Source: Cavia porcellus (Eukaryota; Chordata; Mammalia; Rodentia; Caviidae). From it: a DNA stretch of 64,000 nt. The stretch's first letter is position 1; each line of letters starts with the position of its first letter. Shown here piece by piece: positions 47,600 through 59,989 of the stretch. The notes under the pieces are model-generated. The model searched no databases. It saw only the letters and a list, made by a program, of their open reading frames with translations, and was not told where the DNA came from. The position numbers were made by a program, and so were the translations under genes. Location of the stretch: NCBI RefSeq assembly GCF_034190915.1, contig NW_026947506.1, positions 14,135,501 to 14,199,500 on the forward strand, read 5' to 3'.

Positions 47600-49740
47600 T
47601 TTAAATACTTGTAATTATTTTAGTCTTTCTTTTTCATATTTCAGACATGAACACAGACACCATTAGATTTTCTTGTATTCTATATTGTAGATTCTTCTGA
47701 AAAATATTCAGGAATAGAAAAAAATTACAAGACACTCAAATATACAATAATACTTCTACATAAAATTATAGAAGATGGTCTAAATACACAATGAATTAAT
47801 AACCTTTGGATGTGATGATTTATGAAATAATATCAATTATTCATATTATATCTTTATTATAGACAATGATTTTGAAAAAATAAGACATCATGGTAGCCAC
47901 TATTGATTTTCCTGTTGTGTAGTTTTGAATACCTGTAATGGTATGATTTTTTTGGTTTTGATCAGTTTTATACTATTTTGTTTTGTTTGAATTAATTTTA
48001 TGTGAAGATATAGACATCTATTTCAAAAATGAGACATTATGATAGCCAATGTTGATCTCCTTTGAATTATTATGTCACATTCATTGTTTTCTTCTAATCT
48101 GCTTTTTTCTCTTTTATTATGTTTTGTGTTGCCCTCTTTAAAGTAAAAAAAAAATATATAACTTCAATATAATTGGATATCTCATATCAGTGAATGCATG
48201 GAAATTTGGACAAAAATATTTCTAAATTTCTAGTGATAAACAGAGGATAATACTGTGTTACAGAATTTTGGATAAAAGAAGTAAACAAAGGAGGCATTCC
48301 CTCTGCCTAATTCCTTGGCCCCATTAAGAATAAACTATTGAAATTGCAACCTGGAGCAACAGGCACATACATCAAACTTAAAAGACGAATTGAGAAATAC
48401 TTCTGCTGTATTCAAAACCAAGGCTTGATCAGACTGCCAGCATAAATGCAAAGAAAGTGGCCATTGAGCCACTGTGAAAAAAGAACTACTTATTTTTAGG
48501 CCAAATACATCTCATTTCTAAGGAAATGTTCAGTGCAGGCAGATTCAGCACTAAATATGAAGTACATGTCTGCTAACTGTACAAAATGTATGGGAGAAAC
48601 AACTTGCTAATCTATGATTGAGCAAAATTTCAAATATAAGATTGCAAATCTACAAAAGATAAAGAGATTTTAAATGTATATGTGTATACACACACATACA
48701 TACGTTTATACACACCAAAAAATATAATGATGTAAATTTGGTTCAGTTGGAAAACTATCATTGAGTAAGGTTGGAATATCTAGAGCAAGCCAAAAAAATC
48801 AGTTTTATCAAAAATAAAAAACTTCAGCCCAAAATGAACAAAAGATATAAGCAAATTATTTAGGAATGTTCACACATGAAAATAATAGGCAAGATTAAGG
48901 AAGACAGGCAAATGAAAATCAGCAATGAAATTTAACTTTCTGATTATTAGAAAATGGCCAGTGTTTGAAGTCTAGAAGTAGATACTATCACACACTCTTA
49001 ACAGAGGGTGGAAGGTGTGAATTAAGAATAGCATGGTGGGTGCAGTACTATGCACCTGTTATCTGAGCTGTTTAGAATGCTGGGGCATGAGGATCACATG
49101 TCACAGTACAGTCTGAGCAAAGCAGTGACACCTTGTTTTGAAAAAAGTAAACACCTATACTTACCTGGCAGGGGAGATACCATAATCACAAAGGTGGTTT
49201 AACCAGGGTGAGGCTTATGCATTGCACTCCAAATGTGCTGACCCCTGTGATTTTCCCAAAAGTCTGTAATGGTATGAACAGTTATTTTAAAGAAAACAAG
49301 ACAATATAATAGCTAGTGCTGATATAATATCATCTTGTTTTGAAGTGCCTTGAAGCTTTTGTTCTTCTATCTCCATTCGTTTATCGTGTTGTATCCTATA
49401 GATTTTATTATATGTGATAGTATAAACAAAATTTGCATAGACAAGGAGATAATATTGAAACCATTGTTCGTTTTCTGTTATTTGGTTCTAAATACCCTGT
49501 AATACTTTCATTCTCTTGAATGGTTTTACACTGTCATGTTGTGTTGGATGCTATAATATATTGAGTTATACTCAAATATTTCAAGGAAAGAGACAATATG
49601 GTAGCTACTATTACATCGGGTTATCTTGAAGTGCAACACTATGTTGCTTAAATTGTTCTGTTCTGAGCTGTGTTATTATGTTGTTATGTCCTCTTTTACC
49701 TTAATCTTCTTTGTTCTTTTAATTTTTAATAGTAGAAGAA
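47600..49740 (+). repeat. L1 3'UTR-like tandem modules, interrupted
   Basis: Units of about 150 bp in plus orientation recur at 47800-48140 and 49270-49740, with 'aaaataagacat(c)atggtagcca(c)tattga', 'ttgaagt/ttttgaa', 'ctgtaat', 'ttgttctg…gtgttg' and 'tttcaaggaaagagaca'. They match the 3'UTR after the L1 at 61.2-62.0 kb. The centre, about 48150-49020, is unrelated AT-rich DNA. There is no ORF2 sequence immediately upstream. Confidence 0.55.
49026..49148 (+). repeat. B1-like SINE
   Basis: 'gcatggtgggtgcagtactatgcacctgttatctgagct', 'gctggggcatgaggatcaca', 'agcaaagcagtgacaccttgttttgaaaaaa' give a diverged B1 in plus orientation. Confidence 0.7.
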
Positions 49741-49749
49741 AAAAGTAAA

Positions 49750-51290
49750 CATATATTTTTCATGTCTTCATTTGTATACAATCTCTGTAGAGATGTGAAG
49801 TAGCACAGATGCCTATAATATTTTCTCAAATCCTCTACATAACCCAAAACAAGATGTCTGCATAATTTATTAGAGTGACAGAACTGGACAAGGCTTCTTT
49901 CCCATTGCTTGTGAAAATACATGTTAGGTGTTTTGAAGGCATGTAGTGATCCTGGCAGGAGTGAGGTGTACACACAATAATGCACATACAGAGGTAAATG
50001 ATACTATGTGAATTGAGATGAGCTCATAACTACTTCAATTTAGGTAGATTAAAAATTTATAATGATTTCTGAGTAAACATGTATATGGCTCCAAATACTC
50101 TATATTCAGTAGGCAACATAATAAAAATGTACATGAAGCAATAGCCTATAATCTGATAATGAGCAGGGACATTCTAACAGCACAATGAGAACTCACAGGC
50201 AACACTGTTCTTAGTGACGTGGGGCAAATATTTTCTTTGGACAGAAGTATCTCAACTGTTGTGTGATCATACATAACACCACCACCACCACAAGATACTA
50301 TAGAGAACCAGGTAAAGAGTCCAAACAGATAGTATCAAGAATGTGATGAAAAATTTTTTAAAAAGATAAGTCTAATATTCCAAAAATGACAATAGCTCTG
50401 GATTCAAAGTCCTCACTGCCACAGAAATCACTTTATTTGGTGTATACAGTGATAAGTGGGGGCTCATAAAGGATGGCAATTCAACCTAAATCTCAGACTC
50501 AAGAAAGTGTAGATATTCATATACTTAGAAATATCTTGACCTTAAGTATAATCCTGAGATGACTCATGAAGGTGTAGATGATCTTATGCTCAGAAGATTC
50601 AATGTGAAGTCTCAGGTGGGCAGTACCATTAATCCCAATTCTTCTGTTTATCACATAAGGAAATATGTAAAATTCACTATTCTGAATGTGTGATCTCTAA
50701 CAAGAAGCCCATAAAATTCACTCATAATCTGACATGACAGCAAAAAACATTGAAACAATTCACATGCTTTGTAAGGCTATGACTAGTCACTGAAGTCTAC
50801 TGACTTAGCAGTGTTTTGGACATCTAAACTGTATGAATAGGTTTTAAAAAGGAGACAACTATGCAACTTGAGATCTGCTTATCTGGGAGATGCTTCTATA
50901 TCTCTCTCTCTACAACTGAATCATAAGGTGTGAGAGACTGTCACCTTGTCTAGGACCCTCTCCTTCCTAGCTCCTCACAGTCTGGGCTGCCCTACATTAG
51001 CAAGGTAAAAGTGCTTCACTGAGTAATGCTAAGAATTGAGACAGGCTGCAAAGTGTGCAGGAATTTCTAAGAGGTTCCTTAAACTGAAGACTCATTATTT
51101 ATTCCTTTTGTGCTTTTTTGTATAGGCCATTGCCATTGTTCTTTATGAAGATGCCAACAGGGAAGGATTCTCTTCAGGCTATGGTAAATTCAGGAGGTAT
51201 GCAAGGAGATTCCAGATACTACAGGCTCTAAGCATTATATAACACATTGAAAAGCTTTGTGCGCAACACTTTAATGTTCTGTTTTGGATA
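49750..51290. other. no gene recognised
   Basis: AT-rich; a short (CCA)n run at 50277-50290. Nothing else supported. Confidence 0.45.
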
Positions 51291-51294
51291 CTAG

Positions 51295-51665
51295 ACTCCC
51301 ATTGATGGGACAAAATACATGATGTGCAAAATTAAAGAAGGAAAGTTTTATGTAGCTCAGAGTTTGTGGAAATTTCAGTCCATAATCAATTGGCTCTAAT
51401 GCTGTATGAAATAGTACAGGGGAAAGCACTCAACATGACAGAAGACAGAAAAAGCAAAAAGAGCAAACTGTGGATTGGGGGGGATTCCAACACGACATGC
51501 CAGCCCTTCAAATGACAAGTGCAGCATTCACACAATGTCCATGCCCGACTGTTGCACAGGATGAGGACGCTTACAAACTAAGGATCCCAGCTCCCTACTG
51601 AGTCACTTAGTTAAATTTCTAAACTTCTCAGGTTGACACAATGTATCAACAGTTACCACAGTTCT
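51295..51665. repeat. unassigned interspersed repeat, related to 22425-22880
   Basis: Shares the blocks described for 22425-22880, including 'gggacaaaatacatgatg', 'aaggaaagttttatgtagctcag' and 'ttcagtccataatcaattggctc'. Family not named. Confidence 0.5.
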
Positions 51666-51669
51666 CCAG

Positions 51670-52155
51670 CAGAATATTGTAGGCCAGAATTTTAATACAT
51701 ACCCATGAGTTATCGCAGTACTGACATCTTCAGACCTCAGTCCTAGTACTGTACACTATTGCAAGTGCAGATGACTCTTCAAAGCATGGGATATTGTCTT
51801 TCATCATAAGTTAACATCCTAATGCTCTCAAGGGGTGGTGCACCAAGATACCCAATTAACAATAATAATAAATGTGCTGCCGCAACATAGCTTATGATGA
51901 GAAGGAATCCTGTTACTGAGAAAATTAAGATCATCTGATAGTCTATTCAAAACTCGAGGGGAAAGAAGTACATTTCAAAAACTGTAACCTATAAATAACT
52001 ATTCTCAAATTTATAAACTCACCAAATACAGAAGAATCCAAGGGTGTCTTTCAGGCTTGCTGTCATGCATTCACAATGAACACTAATTTTCAAATTTCTT
52101 GACATGCAAAATAATAGTGAGATTGAATTTGTGCAGTCTGAGTATTGGAGTGAGT
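51670..52155. other. no gene recognised
   Basis: AT-rich, nothing supported. Confidence 0.45.
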
Positions 52156-52159
52156 ATAA

Positions 52160-52295
52160 AACCTTCACCATATCTTGGCTTGGTGATTCACAACTTTGGT
52201 CTCATCACTTGGACAGGCAGAGGCAAGAAGCTCTCAATTTCAGTCTCAGTCTGGACAACATAGTGAAACCCAATATTAAGGTTTAAAATAACAAA
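52160..52295 (+). repeat. B1-like SINE
   Basis: 'cttggcttggtgattcacaac', 'tcatcacttggacaggcagaggcaagaag', 'ctggacaacatagtgaaacccaatatt' give a B1/Alu-type body in plus orientation. Confidence 0.75.
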
Positions 52296-52319
52296 AATAA
52301 ATGTCCCCGCTTCCGTCCA

Positions 52320-53617
52320 TAGTACAAAAAATACACAGGATTTCAGAAAAAAAAATCAACACTGGCTACCATAATGTCTCTCATGTTTTTCAAAATATGT
52401 GTGCATATCTTCACACATAATAAATTCAAAAAAGCAAAATACTATAAAACTGATCAAAATAGAAAAATGAAACCATTATAGGACTTCAAAACCAGACAGT
52501 AGAAAAAAATTAACAATGGCTACTGTGATGTCTCTTGCTCTCTTCAAAATAACTGTCCATACCTTCAACTATATTAAATTCAAATAATAGAAAACAGATT
52601 AAACAAATCACAAGAAAATAAAATGATTATAGGACTTCAAAACAAGATGATAAGAAATCAGCAATGGCTACCACAAGATCTCATGTTCTTCAACAAGGTT
52701 ATTCATACCATTACATACACTAAACTACGTTCTTGTAAATACTTTATGAGAAATTCTGGGCAACCATAAACTTAAACATGTACATCTGTCCCTTCTGTAT
52801 TAGGCAGAAAAACAAAAAAAGTAAAAAGAAAAACATGAAGCAAAAGTATAAATAAATAACAATAACAAAAACCCAAAGCAATAACGATATAGGCTTTGCA
52901 AATAAGGTGATAGGAACTTAAAAACGTTATTTTGCACAGTGATCTTCAAAAGTTTTACTCAGATCACCAGATATAGACATAAAATTTGATCTGCTCCTAT
53001 GAATAATATCTGTCTAGTTCCAAGGATTGATAGAACTTCTAGTACAATCATCTTAGCCATCTTAAGTGTATATTTTCAAATTTATATCTTATTTATTTCC
53101 CCTTCATTCATTTTGCCTTTTCCCTGATATACTTTTCCCCCTTGAGCAGTTTCTTACATTTTTGCAAAATTTACTGAGATTTTTTGTTTAGTGAGAAAAG
53201 GAAAACTGACAACATAGAAATACTGCAATTTTCACACAAACATTAAAAAATCACTGGTTGATAAATTAGGAATGGTTAACTTAGAAGTGATTGTCCAGTT
53301 TATGAAATCAAAGCATAAAAATGGACAGAATATCAAACAATGACAGTATAAGCTGTTTTTTTTTGATGAATGAACATAAACTTATTATTATGGTTATCTA
53401 TCTTTTATACTGAAACATACATACAGTTATATCCTTTTGAGCACTTTCTTTCCCTTTCATTATTATAGCATCTATTATACACTTGGTATCTTATTACTCT
53501 ATCAGCTTTTTATTACTCTTTTTATACGAGACAGACAATGCATTTACAAATGTGATTCTGATTTATGTCACTTATATGGGTACTCTCAAGTTGCCTCTAT
53601 TTACCTATAAAAGCCTC
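52320..53617 (-). repeat. L1 3'UTR-like tandem modules
   Basis: The core 'caa(c/t)(a/g)(c/t)tggctac' recurs at about 52357, 52513 and 52664, spaced roughly 150-155 bp. Each copy is followed by 'tctc(a/t)tg(t/c)t(c)ttcaa', with 'ataggacttcaaaac(a/c)ag' at the end. It is the reverse complement of the module at 62.0-62.8 kb, and runs into L1 ORF2 3' sequence at 53718 on the same strand. Confidence 0.65.
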
Positions 53618-53623
53618 AAGATC

Positions 53624-53717
53624 ATCCTTTTTTTTTATTATCGGTACTGGGTATCGAACTCACAACCGCCTACTTGCAAGGCAGGTACTTATGCCACTGA
53701 GCTAAATCCCCAGCCCC
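53624..53717 (-). repeat. ID-type SINE nested in L1
   Basis: A reverse-complement ID unit ends '…tgagctaaatccccagcccc'. The direct repeat AAGATCATCCTTTT lies at 53618-53631 and 53718-53731. The host is an older minus-strand L1, so the SINE is younger than that L1. Confidence 0.93.
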
Positions 53718-54590
53718 AAGATCATCCTTTTTGTAGCTGAGTAATATTGCACTGTATAAAAATGCCAAATCATTTTCATTCATTCTGCAGTGATGCTCAT
53801 TTGTGGAGAGGATCTTTGAATTTGAAGACTTGATGTTTTTTAATTCTTTGTGTTCTGGATAGAAATCATTTGTCTAAAGTAATGCTGACTGAAATTCTTT
53901 CCCATTCTGTGTGATTTCTTTTCATTTTGTTGGTGATTTCTTTCCAAGTGCAATGACTTTTTAATAATATGAGATCTGAGGTGGTGATTCTTTGTAGTAT
54001 TTCCTGTGTGGTTTTCATTTTGTTCATGAATTCTTTGACTACTGTATGTCTCCAAGATTTTTGCCTGCCTTGTATTCCAGTAGGTTTAGTTTTTTTTGTT
54101 TGTTTTAATATTTAGATCTGTGATCCAGTTTGACTTTGGTTTAGTGCATAGTGATAAACATGGTTGCACTTTCTCTCTTCAGCATGTGGAAAACCAATAT
54201 TTCCAACACCATTTATTAAAGAGGCTATCCTCCTTCTAGCAAGCATGTTTAGACCCTTTCTCAAATAAAAGATGGCTGAGTGTCTTTGTAGTTGTGTTTG
54301 CACCTTCTAATCTGTTCCATTGATCTTCAGGTCTTCTTTGCGAGTACTTGCAAATTTTATCACTGTAGCTTTGCAGTATACTTCCAAGTCAGGAAATAGG
54401 ATGCTGCCTGACTTGCCTTTGTTCCCCAAAATTGCCTTGACTATTTCTACATTTCCAAATGAATTTTAGGAATGTTTACTTTATATATCTAAGGCATGTT
54501 TTAGTTGGGATTGCATGAAGGTTCTTTAAAAGTATTATGAACATACCTCTTTTCACAATGTCAGTTCTTCCTAACCAAGAACAAGCAATA
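53718..54590 (-). pseudogene. L1 ORF2 remnant (C-terminal third)
   Basis: On the minus strand it follows ORF2 near its 3' end: the plus strand gives 'gtagctgagtaatattgcactgtataaa', 'gaaattctttcccattctgtgtga', 'ccaatatttccaacaccatttatta' and 'atcactgtagctttgcagtatacttccaagtcag', the classic L1 reverse complement. The frame is broken in many places. Confidence 0.85.
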
Positions 54591-54599
54591 TTTTTCCAT

Positions 54600-56690
54600 G
54601 TTCTAATATCTTCTTCAATATCCAAAACCCATCCAGCCTCAGTGTCCCCACTGCACATCCCAGCACCAATGCTATGGATGTCAAGGAAGAATTCTGGCCT
54701 TCCAGACTTTTCCTCAATGACACAGGCAGAACCCCTGCTGCAGTCTCTGCATTTAGGGTACAGACATCATGACTGGAACAGCCACTGCCACCCTTGGTCC
54801 CACAATCTGTAATGCCACTGTTGTCACCATAAAAAGGCATTTCTTGGGCTGATATTAATGTTCTCATGCTCAAACTGTATCTTCTAAAGTTCACTGGGAC
54901 TCATCAATTATTCTTGATTCCACAGGACTCATGCCACCTGACCAAGACTATGCTGCAAAATTTCTCCCACTGTCTGGATGACTGCACCAGCCACCTTTCC
55001 CATCCAAGGTCAAGACTATGTCACCCGCAGCCCACATGGAGCCTCTGGCTGCTATTCCATACTTCACAACTCCAATCACTAAAAATACTGCAATACCTAC
55101 TAAATCTCAAACTGATTCTTTATCAGACACTTTAAACATAGACAAAAGCACTGAGATCCCCATTGAACATTACCTCAACCCTTCCACTAGCTCAAACCTT
55201 CACTCCCTCTCCAACTGCCAATTTGTGTCTACTCTGCAGCCAATGGAGGTGCACTCAACCAATCCCTCCCTTTGATTTCTCTACAGCTATTATGTTGAAT
55301 GGGCTTTAAGAATTGGAAACACAATGGTACATCCTTACTGGACTTGACTGACTTCCTTACATCCATCTTCCAGAGCTACCTGTCAAAACAGAATGACTGT
55401 CAGCAACTTCTTTTGAGATTCTGCTTAATACTGAACATCTCCATATTTCAGACATGATCCAAGCCATACTGAAATCAAAACACTCCCCCAACAAACATCC
55501 CCACCACTATTCTTGATCATGATACTTGAGTGAGTATCATCTTACCCTGAACATGTCTGCATGGGGAACGCAAGATAACACTAGGTCATGAGGCACTGGA
55601 GCAAAACTGTACTGATCTTCAGGTCAGGCTTGATGAGCAGTGAAAAAAAAATATAATAAATATCTCAAAACTTATAGAAGTTATTTAAGAGCCCAACAAA
55701 GCTTTGCAAAATTTAGGAGAGACTGTGTTGGCTACAAGGGTCTACATAATTTTGATTCAGAGGCACCCCAAAATCAGCAAATGGTCAATGCTACCTTCAT
55801 TGCCCTGTCTTCCTCTGGTATTGGGGGAAGAATCCAGAAGTTTGATGACATTGCTGGGATGAGCACTACTTAGTTATTTCAGAATGCTCAAAAGATCTTC
55901 ATGAACTGAGGGAGAGAAAAAAGTGGTACAGTGGTATGAGTCAGATTGCAGAACCCAGCAGAATGCTATTTTCCTGGCTGTAATGTTAGGAAAGCCTGTT
56001 CCTGAAATACCTCACCACAGCAATCTCAACACAGCAACCAATATGAAAGAGCACATTTGTAAATGAGGCTCATAGCCTCAAACTGGTGGCAGATGTTATA
56101 TAACCTGGTGCCCAACAGTGTGTTTACTTCAGACAAACTGGACACTGGAAACATAAATGCCTTTTCCATCTGTGGAACACAAAATGTTCTTATTTTCTGG
56201 AGTCTCCCCAGTCCATGTCTCTGCTGTCTTTCTTTGATGATAGTGACTAGGACAAAACATGTCATTAGTTTGGGTTCTCCTCAGCCCCTGGTCATTGCCA
56301 GAATTAGGTGAAAACCTATGAGTTTCATGGTGAACTGTTTGGCTGAACATTTAGATGTAACTCAGCCTGTTGCTCTTTGTCCACTTTGTGAGTTCAAGTT
56401 ATCATTGCCAATGACAGAAATTCCCTGAGAAAGATTCTGCAAGAGCAGGTGATGTGAGATTGGGGGACACTTTATCAAACAGGAATTCCTGAGCATGCCT
56501 GAGTGCCTTATTCCAGTTCTGGGACAGCACCTCCTATCCAAACTAGGAGTGACCACTTCTTTTGTTCTAAATTCATCAGCTTCCCTCATATTCAAACCCA
56601 CTGGTACAAATGATGTTGACCCTGACTGTATCATGAGAGAAAGAGTGGTGTTTGTGTCAGGCTGAAATGTCTGCTAATCATGACCCAGAA
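54600..56690 (+). pseudogene. old ERV gag/protease-position remnant
   Basis: This stretch precedes RT and should hold gag and protease. Translated pieces are Pro/Ser-rich near 54600-55270 and helical and basic near 55640-55760 (KKKYNKYLKTYRSYLRAQQ), compatible with capsid-region decay. I see no CCHC box or protease triad clearly. The assignment rests on position. Confidence 0.4.
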
Positions 56691-56699
56691 GGTTTTAGA

Positions 56700-57225
56700 C
56701 TTCTTTAAAGAGGTATGGCTTAAGGAGTAACTTCCAGAGATTGCAATCAATCATGACCCTTCGATTGACCTCTGTTCCACGGCAATCCCTGTTGTTGTTA
56801 AACTGTATCTTATGTCAAGAGAAGCTCAACTTGGCATTCAGTACAACTCCCCTCACCTGAAGCAGTTTACAAAACTTAGTGGACTGCCAGTTCGCTATGG
56901 ACACTCCACTACTCCTGTTGGAAAAGCCAAAGGAGAAATAGGATCAGTACCCCAACTCTACATTATCATTGCAGGCATGACAAATCTTCACCCAACACTC
57001 CCAAAACCTTATACACTCCTGGGCCTTCTTTCCCCTGATGTTGTCAAATTTACCTGTCAAGGCTTAAGAACACTTTCTTCTGTTTATGAGCTGCACCTGT
57101 GTGTCAGCCCATATTTGCCTTTGAATAGTAGGACCCAAAGATGGAATGAAAATGCCAACTTTTCTGGTCTTCTTTACAAGAATTTAAGAACCTAATGCAT
57201 AATTTTTGGGCAAACACTGGCTCTG
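56700..57225 (+). pseudogene. old ERV RT remnant (fingers/palm)
   Basis: The frame 56812-57195 includes MSREAQLGIQ, a Leu-Pro region where the LPVKK-type stretch would be, and LHPTLPKPYTLLGLLSPD, matching the order of class I RT up to the 'NPYTLL' block. Bases 57075-57125 then resemble the motif A to following region. Stops remove any function. Confidence 0.75.
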
Positions 57226-57429
57226 TTTCAACATGGGCAAGAATTGGCTCAGTTTCAACATGGGACCTCAACTATACCCTTATACAGTACATCCCAGTCT
57301 GTAATTGAAGCAAGACAGACTTCTGGAAGGAAACCCAAGCCATTGTCCATTATCTATTGACTACTGCCTATAAAATCTCATGAAAATGGTACAAATTTGA
57401 GGGGAAAATGTATATTATTTGGAGTTTGA

Positions 57430-57765
57430 GTTAGGTAAGTGGCTCAGGCACTGGGGCTTCAGGAGAAATCATCTGCTCCATTCAAGGGTCTGACAATGAA
57501 AGACTGCTTACAGAATTCCTGAGTGCCACAGGCTTCTGTCCAATTTGGACACCAGGGTTTTCAAAAAATTATAAGCCTCTATATGATATGATGACAGGAA
57601 AAAATGAAAGATAACTTTTAAACTTCTGTATAAAACAGAATGAGTCCTTCTTGACCATTAAGAGGACACTCTTGGATGCCCTGGCATTGGGTGTCTTGGA
57701 TGTGACAAGAGCATTCAATTATTGCTGAAAGGAACCATGTTGCTTTAGGTATCCAAACTGTTTGC
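57430..57765 (+). pseudogene. old ERV RT connection, first half
   Basis: TEFLSATGFCPIWTPGF and KPLYDMMTGKN lie at about 57508-57607, then ESFLTIKRTLLDALALGVLDVTRAF at about 57639-57720, the homologous connection segment. The homology stops at about 57730-57765, where an L1 3' end begins. Confidence 0.75.
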
Positions 57766-57955
57766 AGTCTCACTGTTTGAATGCCCACTTTGTATGCTTT
57801 AATTTTGTAACTTGAACAAGGATTTCTAAGATGACAATATGTCATCTATTAACTAGTGATTTCTTATTGTTTATTTTTTTGAAATTCTGTATTACTTGTA
57901 CCCTTTTTCTGTTTTTTTTTTCTTTTCCTCTTGAATAAAAATTTTTTAAAAAGTC
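57766..57955 (+). repeat. 5'-truncated L1 3' end inserted into pol
   Basis: Bases 57766-57955 match the L1 3' end at about 62968-63205: 'aaactgtttgcagtctc', 'ctgtttgaatg(c/t)ccac(t/c)ttgt', 'attctgtatt(a/g)c(t/g)tgtaccct' and 'cctctt(g/a)aataaaaa'. It splits the RT connection domain. It carries its own AATAAA and A-rich end. Confidence 0.85.
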
Positions 57956-58260
57956 TATGGCCTGTGACAAAAGTTTGGCCCTCTTGTCCAAAAGCATTGG
58001 CAGTTACAATGCTTCTGGCTGGAGAAACCAATAAACTCACTCTGAGACAAAACTTAACTTTCCATTCACATGTGCTGTTAAAGCTGCTAAATAGGCAGGG
58101 GCACTGCTGGCTTCAAAAAGCTACTTTACCCAACACAAGGGGTTGTTTGCTGAAAATCCTCAAGATACTTTTTATTTGGTCAAGCTCCTAAATCCAACCA
58201 CTTTCCAACCATTTGAGCTTAGTTCTCCAGACCATGACTGTCTCACTTTAACAAAAGAGC
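57956..58260 (+). pseudogene. old ERV RT connection, second half
   Basis: The frame 57931-58191 contains VWPSCPKALAVTMLLAGE, KLTLRQNLTFHSHVLLKLL, then WLQKATLPNTRG, which resume the connection domain after the L1. Roughly 30-40 residues of the domain are missing at the junction. Confidence 0.75.
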
Positions 58261-58389
58261 TGTTTATTAGTCACACAGATCTGCAGATGTAAACCTTTTC
58301 TGATACTCAGGGCACCACATTCACAGGAGGAAGTAGCTCCATTAAAGATGGAAAATGTCATCCTGGATATGCTTTCCATACAATGGAGG

Positions 58390-58810
58390 ATGTGCTCTTA
58401 AGCAGGCTTACCCACAAACACTGGTGTGTTCTGTAGGCTGAACTGTGGGCCCTAGTACAACATCTCAGTGGGAAAAGGAAAAAATGTAGACATATACACT
58501 GACTCAAAGTATTCTGTTGCCACCATGCATGTCCATGGGCTATTTTACAAGAAGTGTGAACTCACAGAGAAAGGAAGTAAACTAAAAACAAAGGTCAGAT
58601 TACTCAACAGCTGATGGAAATTTGGAAACAAGAAGGTCATCATTATCCATTGTAAAGAGTTCCAAAACTAAGGGACATGGTCACTCTTGGAATTCACAAA
58701 TCACAAGAGGATGCCAAATTAGCAATAAAAGGCTTCACTTGGGTAATGAAACACTTAGTACATAATCAGGATTATAAACAGGAAATACCCATAAACTCTA
58801 AGTCTCTGCA
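58390..58810 (+). pseudogene. old ERV RNase H remnant
   Basis: ELWALVQHLSGKRKKC, HIYTDSKYSVATMHVHGLF and KGSKLKTKVRLL appear at about 58433-58605, matching the later RNase H region, including the 'YTDS-YA' motif with Asp. Stops follow. Confidence 0.7.
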
Positions 58811-58899
58811 GTGTGCCCTTTAGATATTTAAAAGAAAACTTTAAATGGGCACAAGAGGAAGGAGTCTATGTAGACCTAATGTTCCTTGGACTTTACTGG

Positions 58900-59720
58900 A
58901 TGATCAGATGATACTTCCACAGAACATGAGCAATGCCTAGGTAAAGCACCATCATGACACAACACATGGAGTAAAAACAGATATGAATCAGCTTCAAAGC
59001 TGCAACATTTTATTCCAAAATTAGCCTCAACATGTGCCTCTGTTTGTCAGAGATGTCAAATACGAATGAGAACTAACCCTGATTTGGGCCTAGACCTCCA
59101 GCTGGTATCCAACAATCGGGATTTTCACCTTTTGAAGCATTACAAAGTTATTTTACAAATTGAAGCCATGTAGGGTTTACAAATACATCATGGTACTTGC
59201 CTGTGCTTAATCTGGGGTGCCAGAGGCCATTTTCTCTACAAGAGAAACAGACAGTGAAGCATGTAGAGTATTACTAAGAGGGATTATCTCCAGATATGGG
59301 CTGCCCTTAATCATAGGATGTGACAATGGGCCTGTATTTGTGGAAGAGACCACCTAGAAGCTGAATAAAGTATTAAAAATCATATGGAATTTACAAACAG
59401 CATGCAGGCCACAAAGTTCTGGAAAAGTGGAAAGGATTAATAGGACTGTAAAATCAATGGTTATTGAGTACTCTGAATTGCCTTTCCTAAGGTATGAATG
59501 ACTTCCACTTTTATCCTGTGACTGTTCTTGCTCAGGCTGCTTGGCACTCATGTTTGTCAAGCAGACTGAGGCCACTGAGAGTTCCAAACCCAACTTAAAG
59601 GCACTAATGCCATAATAGTTCTCAACCAGACCAGATGGAGCCCCTCTCCATTTGAAGTGTATCCTTATTTTGATTCAGAAAAATTCAAGCCCAAACCAAG
59701 TCAGGATACTCATGACTATT
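58900..59720 (+). pseudogene. old ERV integrase remnant
   Basis: A zinc-binding-type stretch, CASVCQRCQIRMR, lies at about 59032-59070 and a DLGLDLQL stretch follows. Later text near 59280-59330 (WAALNHRM…) is where the DNG motif should fall, with a GCDNG reading in another frame ('ggatgtgacaatgggcctg'). The C-terminal region extends to about 59700. The frame is broken throughout. Confidence 0.65.
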
Positions 59721-59989
59721 ATACAGAATGTGGATATTTAAAATAGGAAAGCGAGTATTGAGACAATAACAAATATGTCTATCCTGACTGGTGCCAAGAA
59801 AAGAACTACGGCAAGACCATAAGTGGTGTTACATTCTGCCCTACAGGAGACTGCACCATAGATTATCCGGTGTGTGAGCCTCTGAACACCTTCTGACTCA
59901 TCTCTTGTCTGATCCATATTGCTCACGTGGAGCCTGTAATCGCATAAAACATACCAATTCTGTACCTTACTCATCACAAATTCACATCT

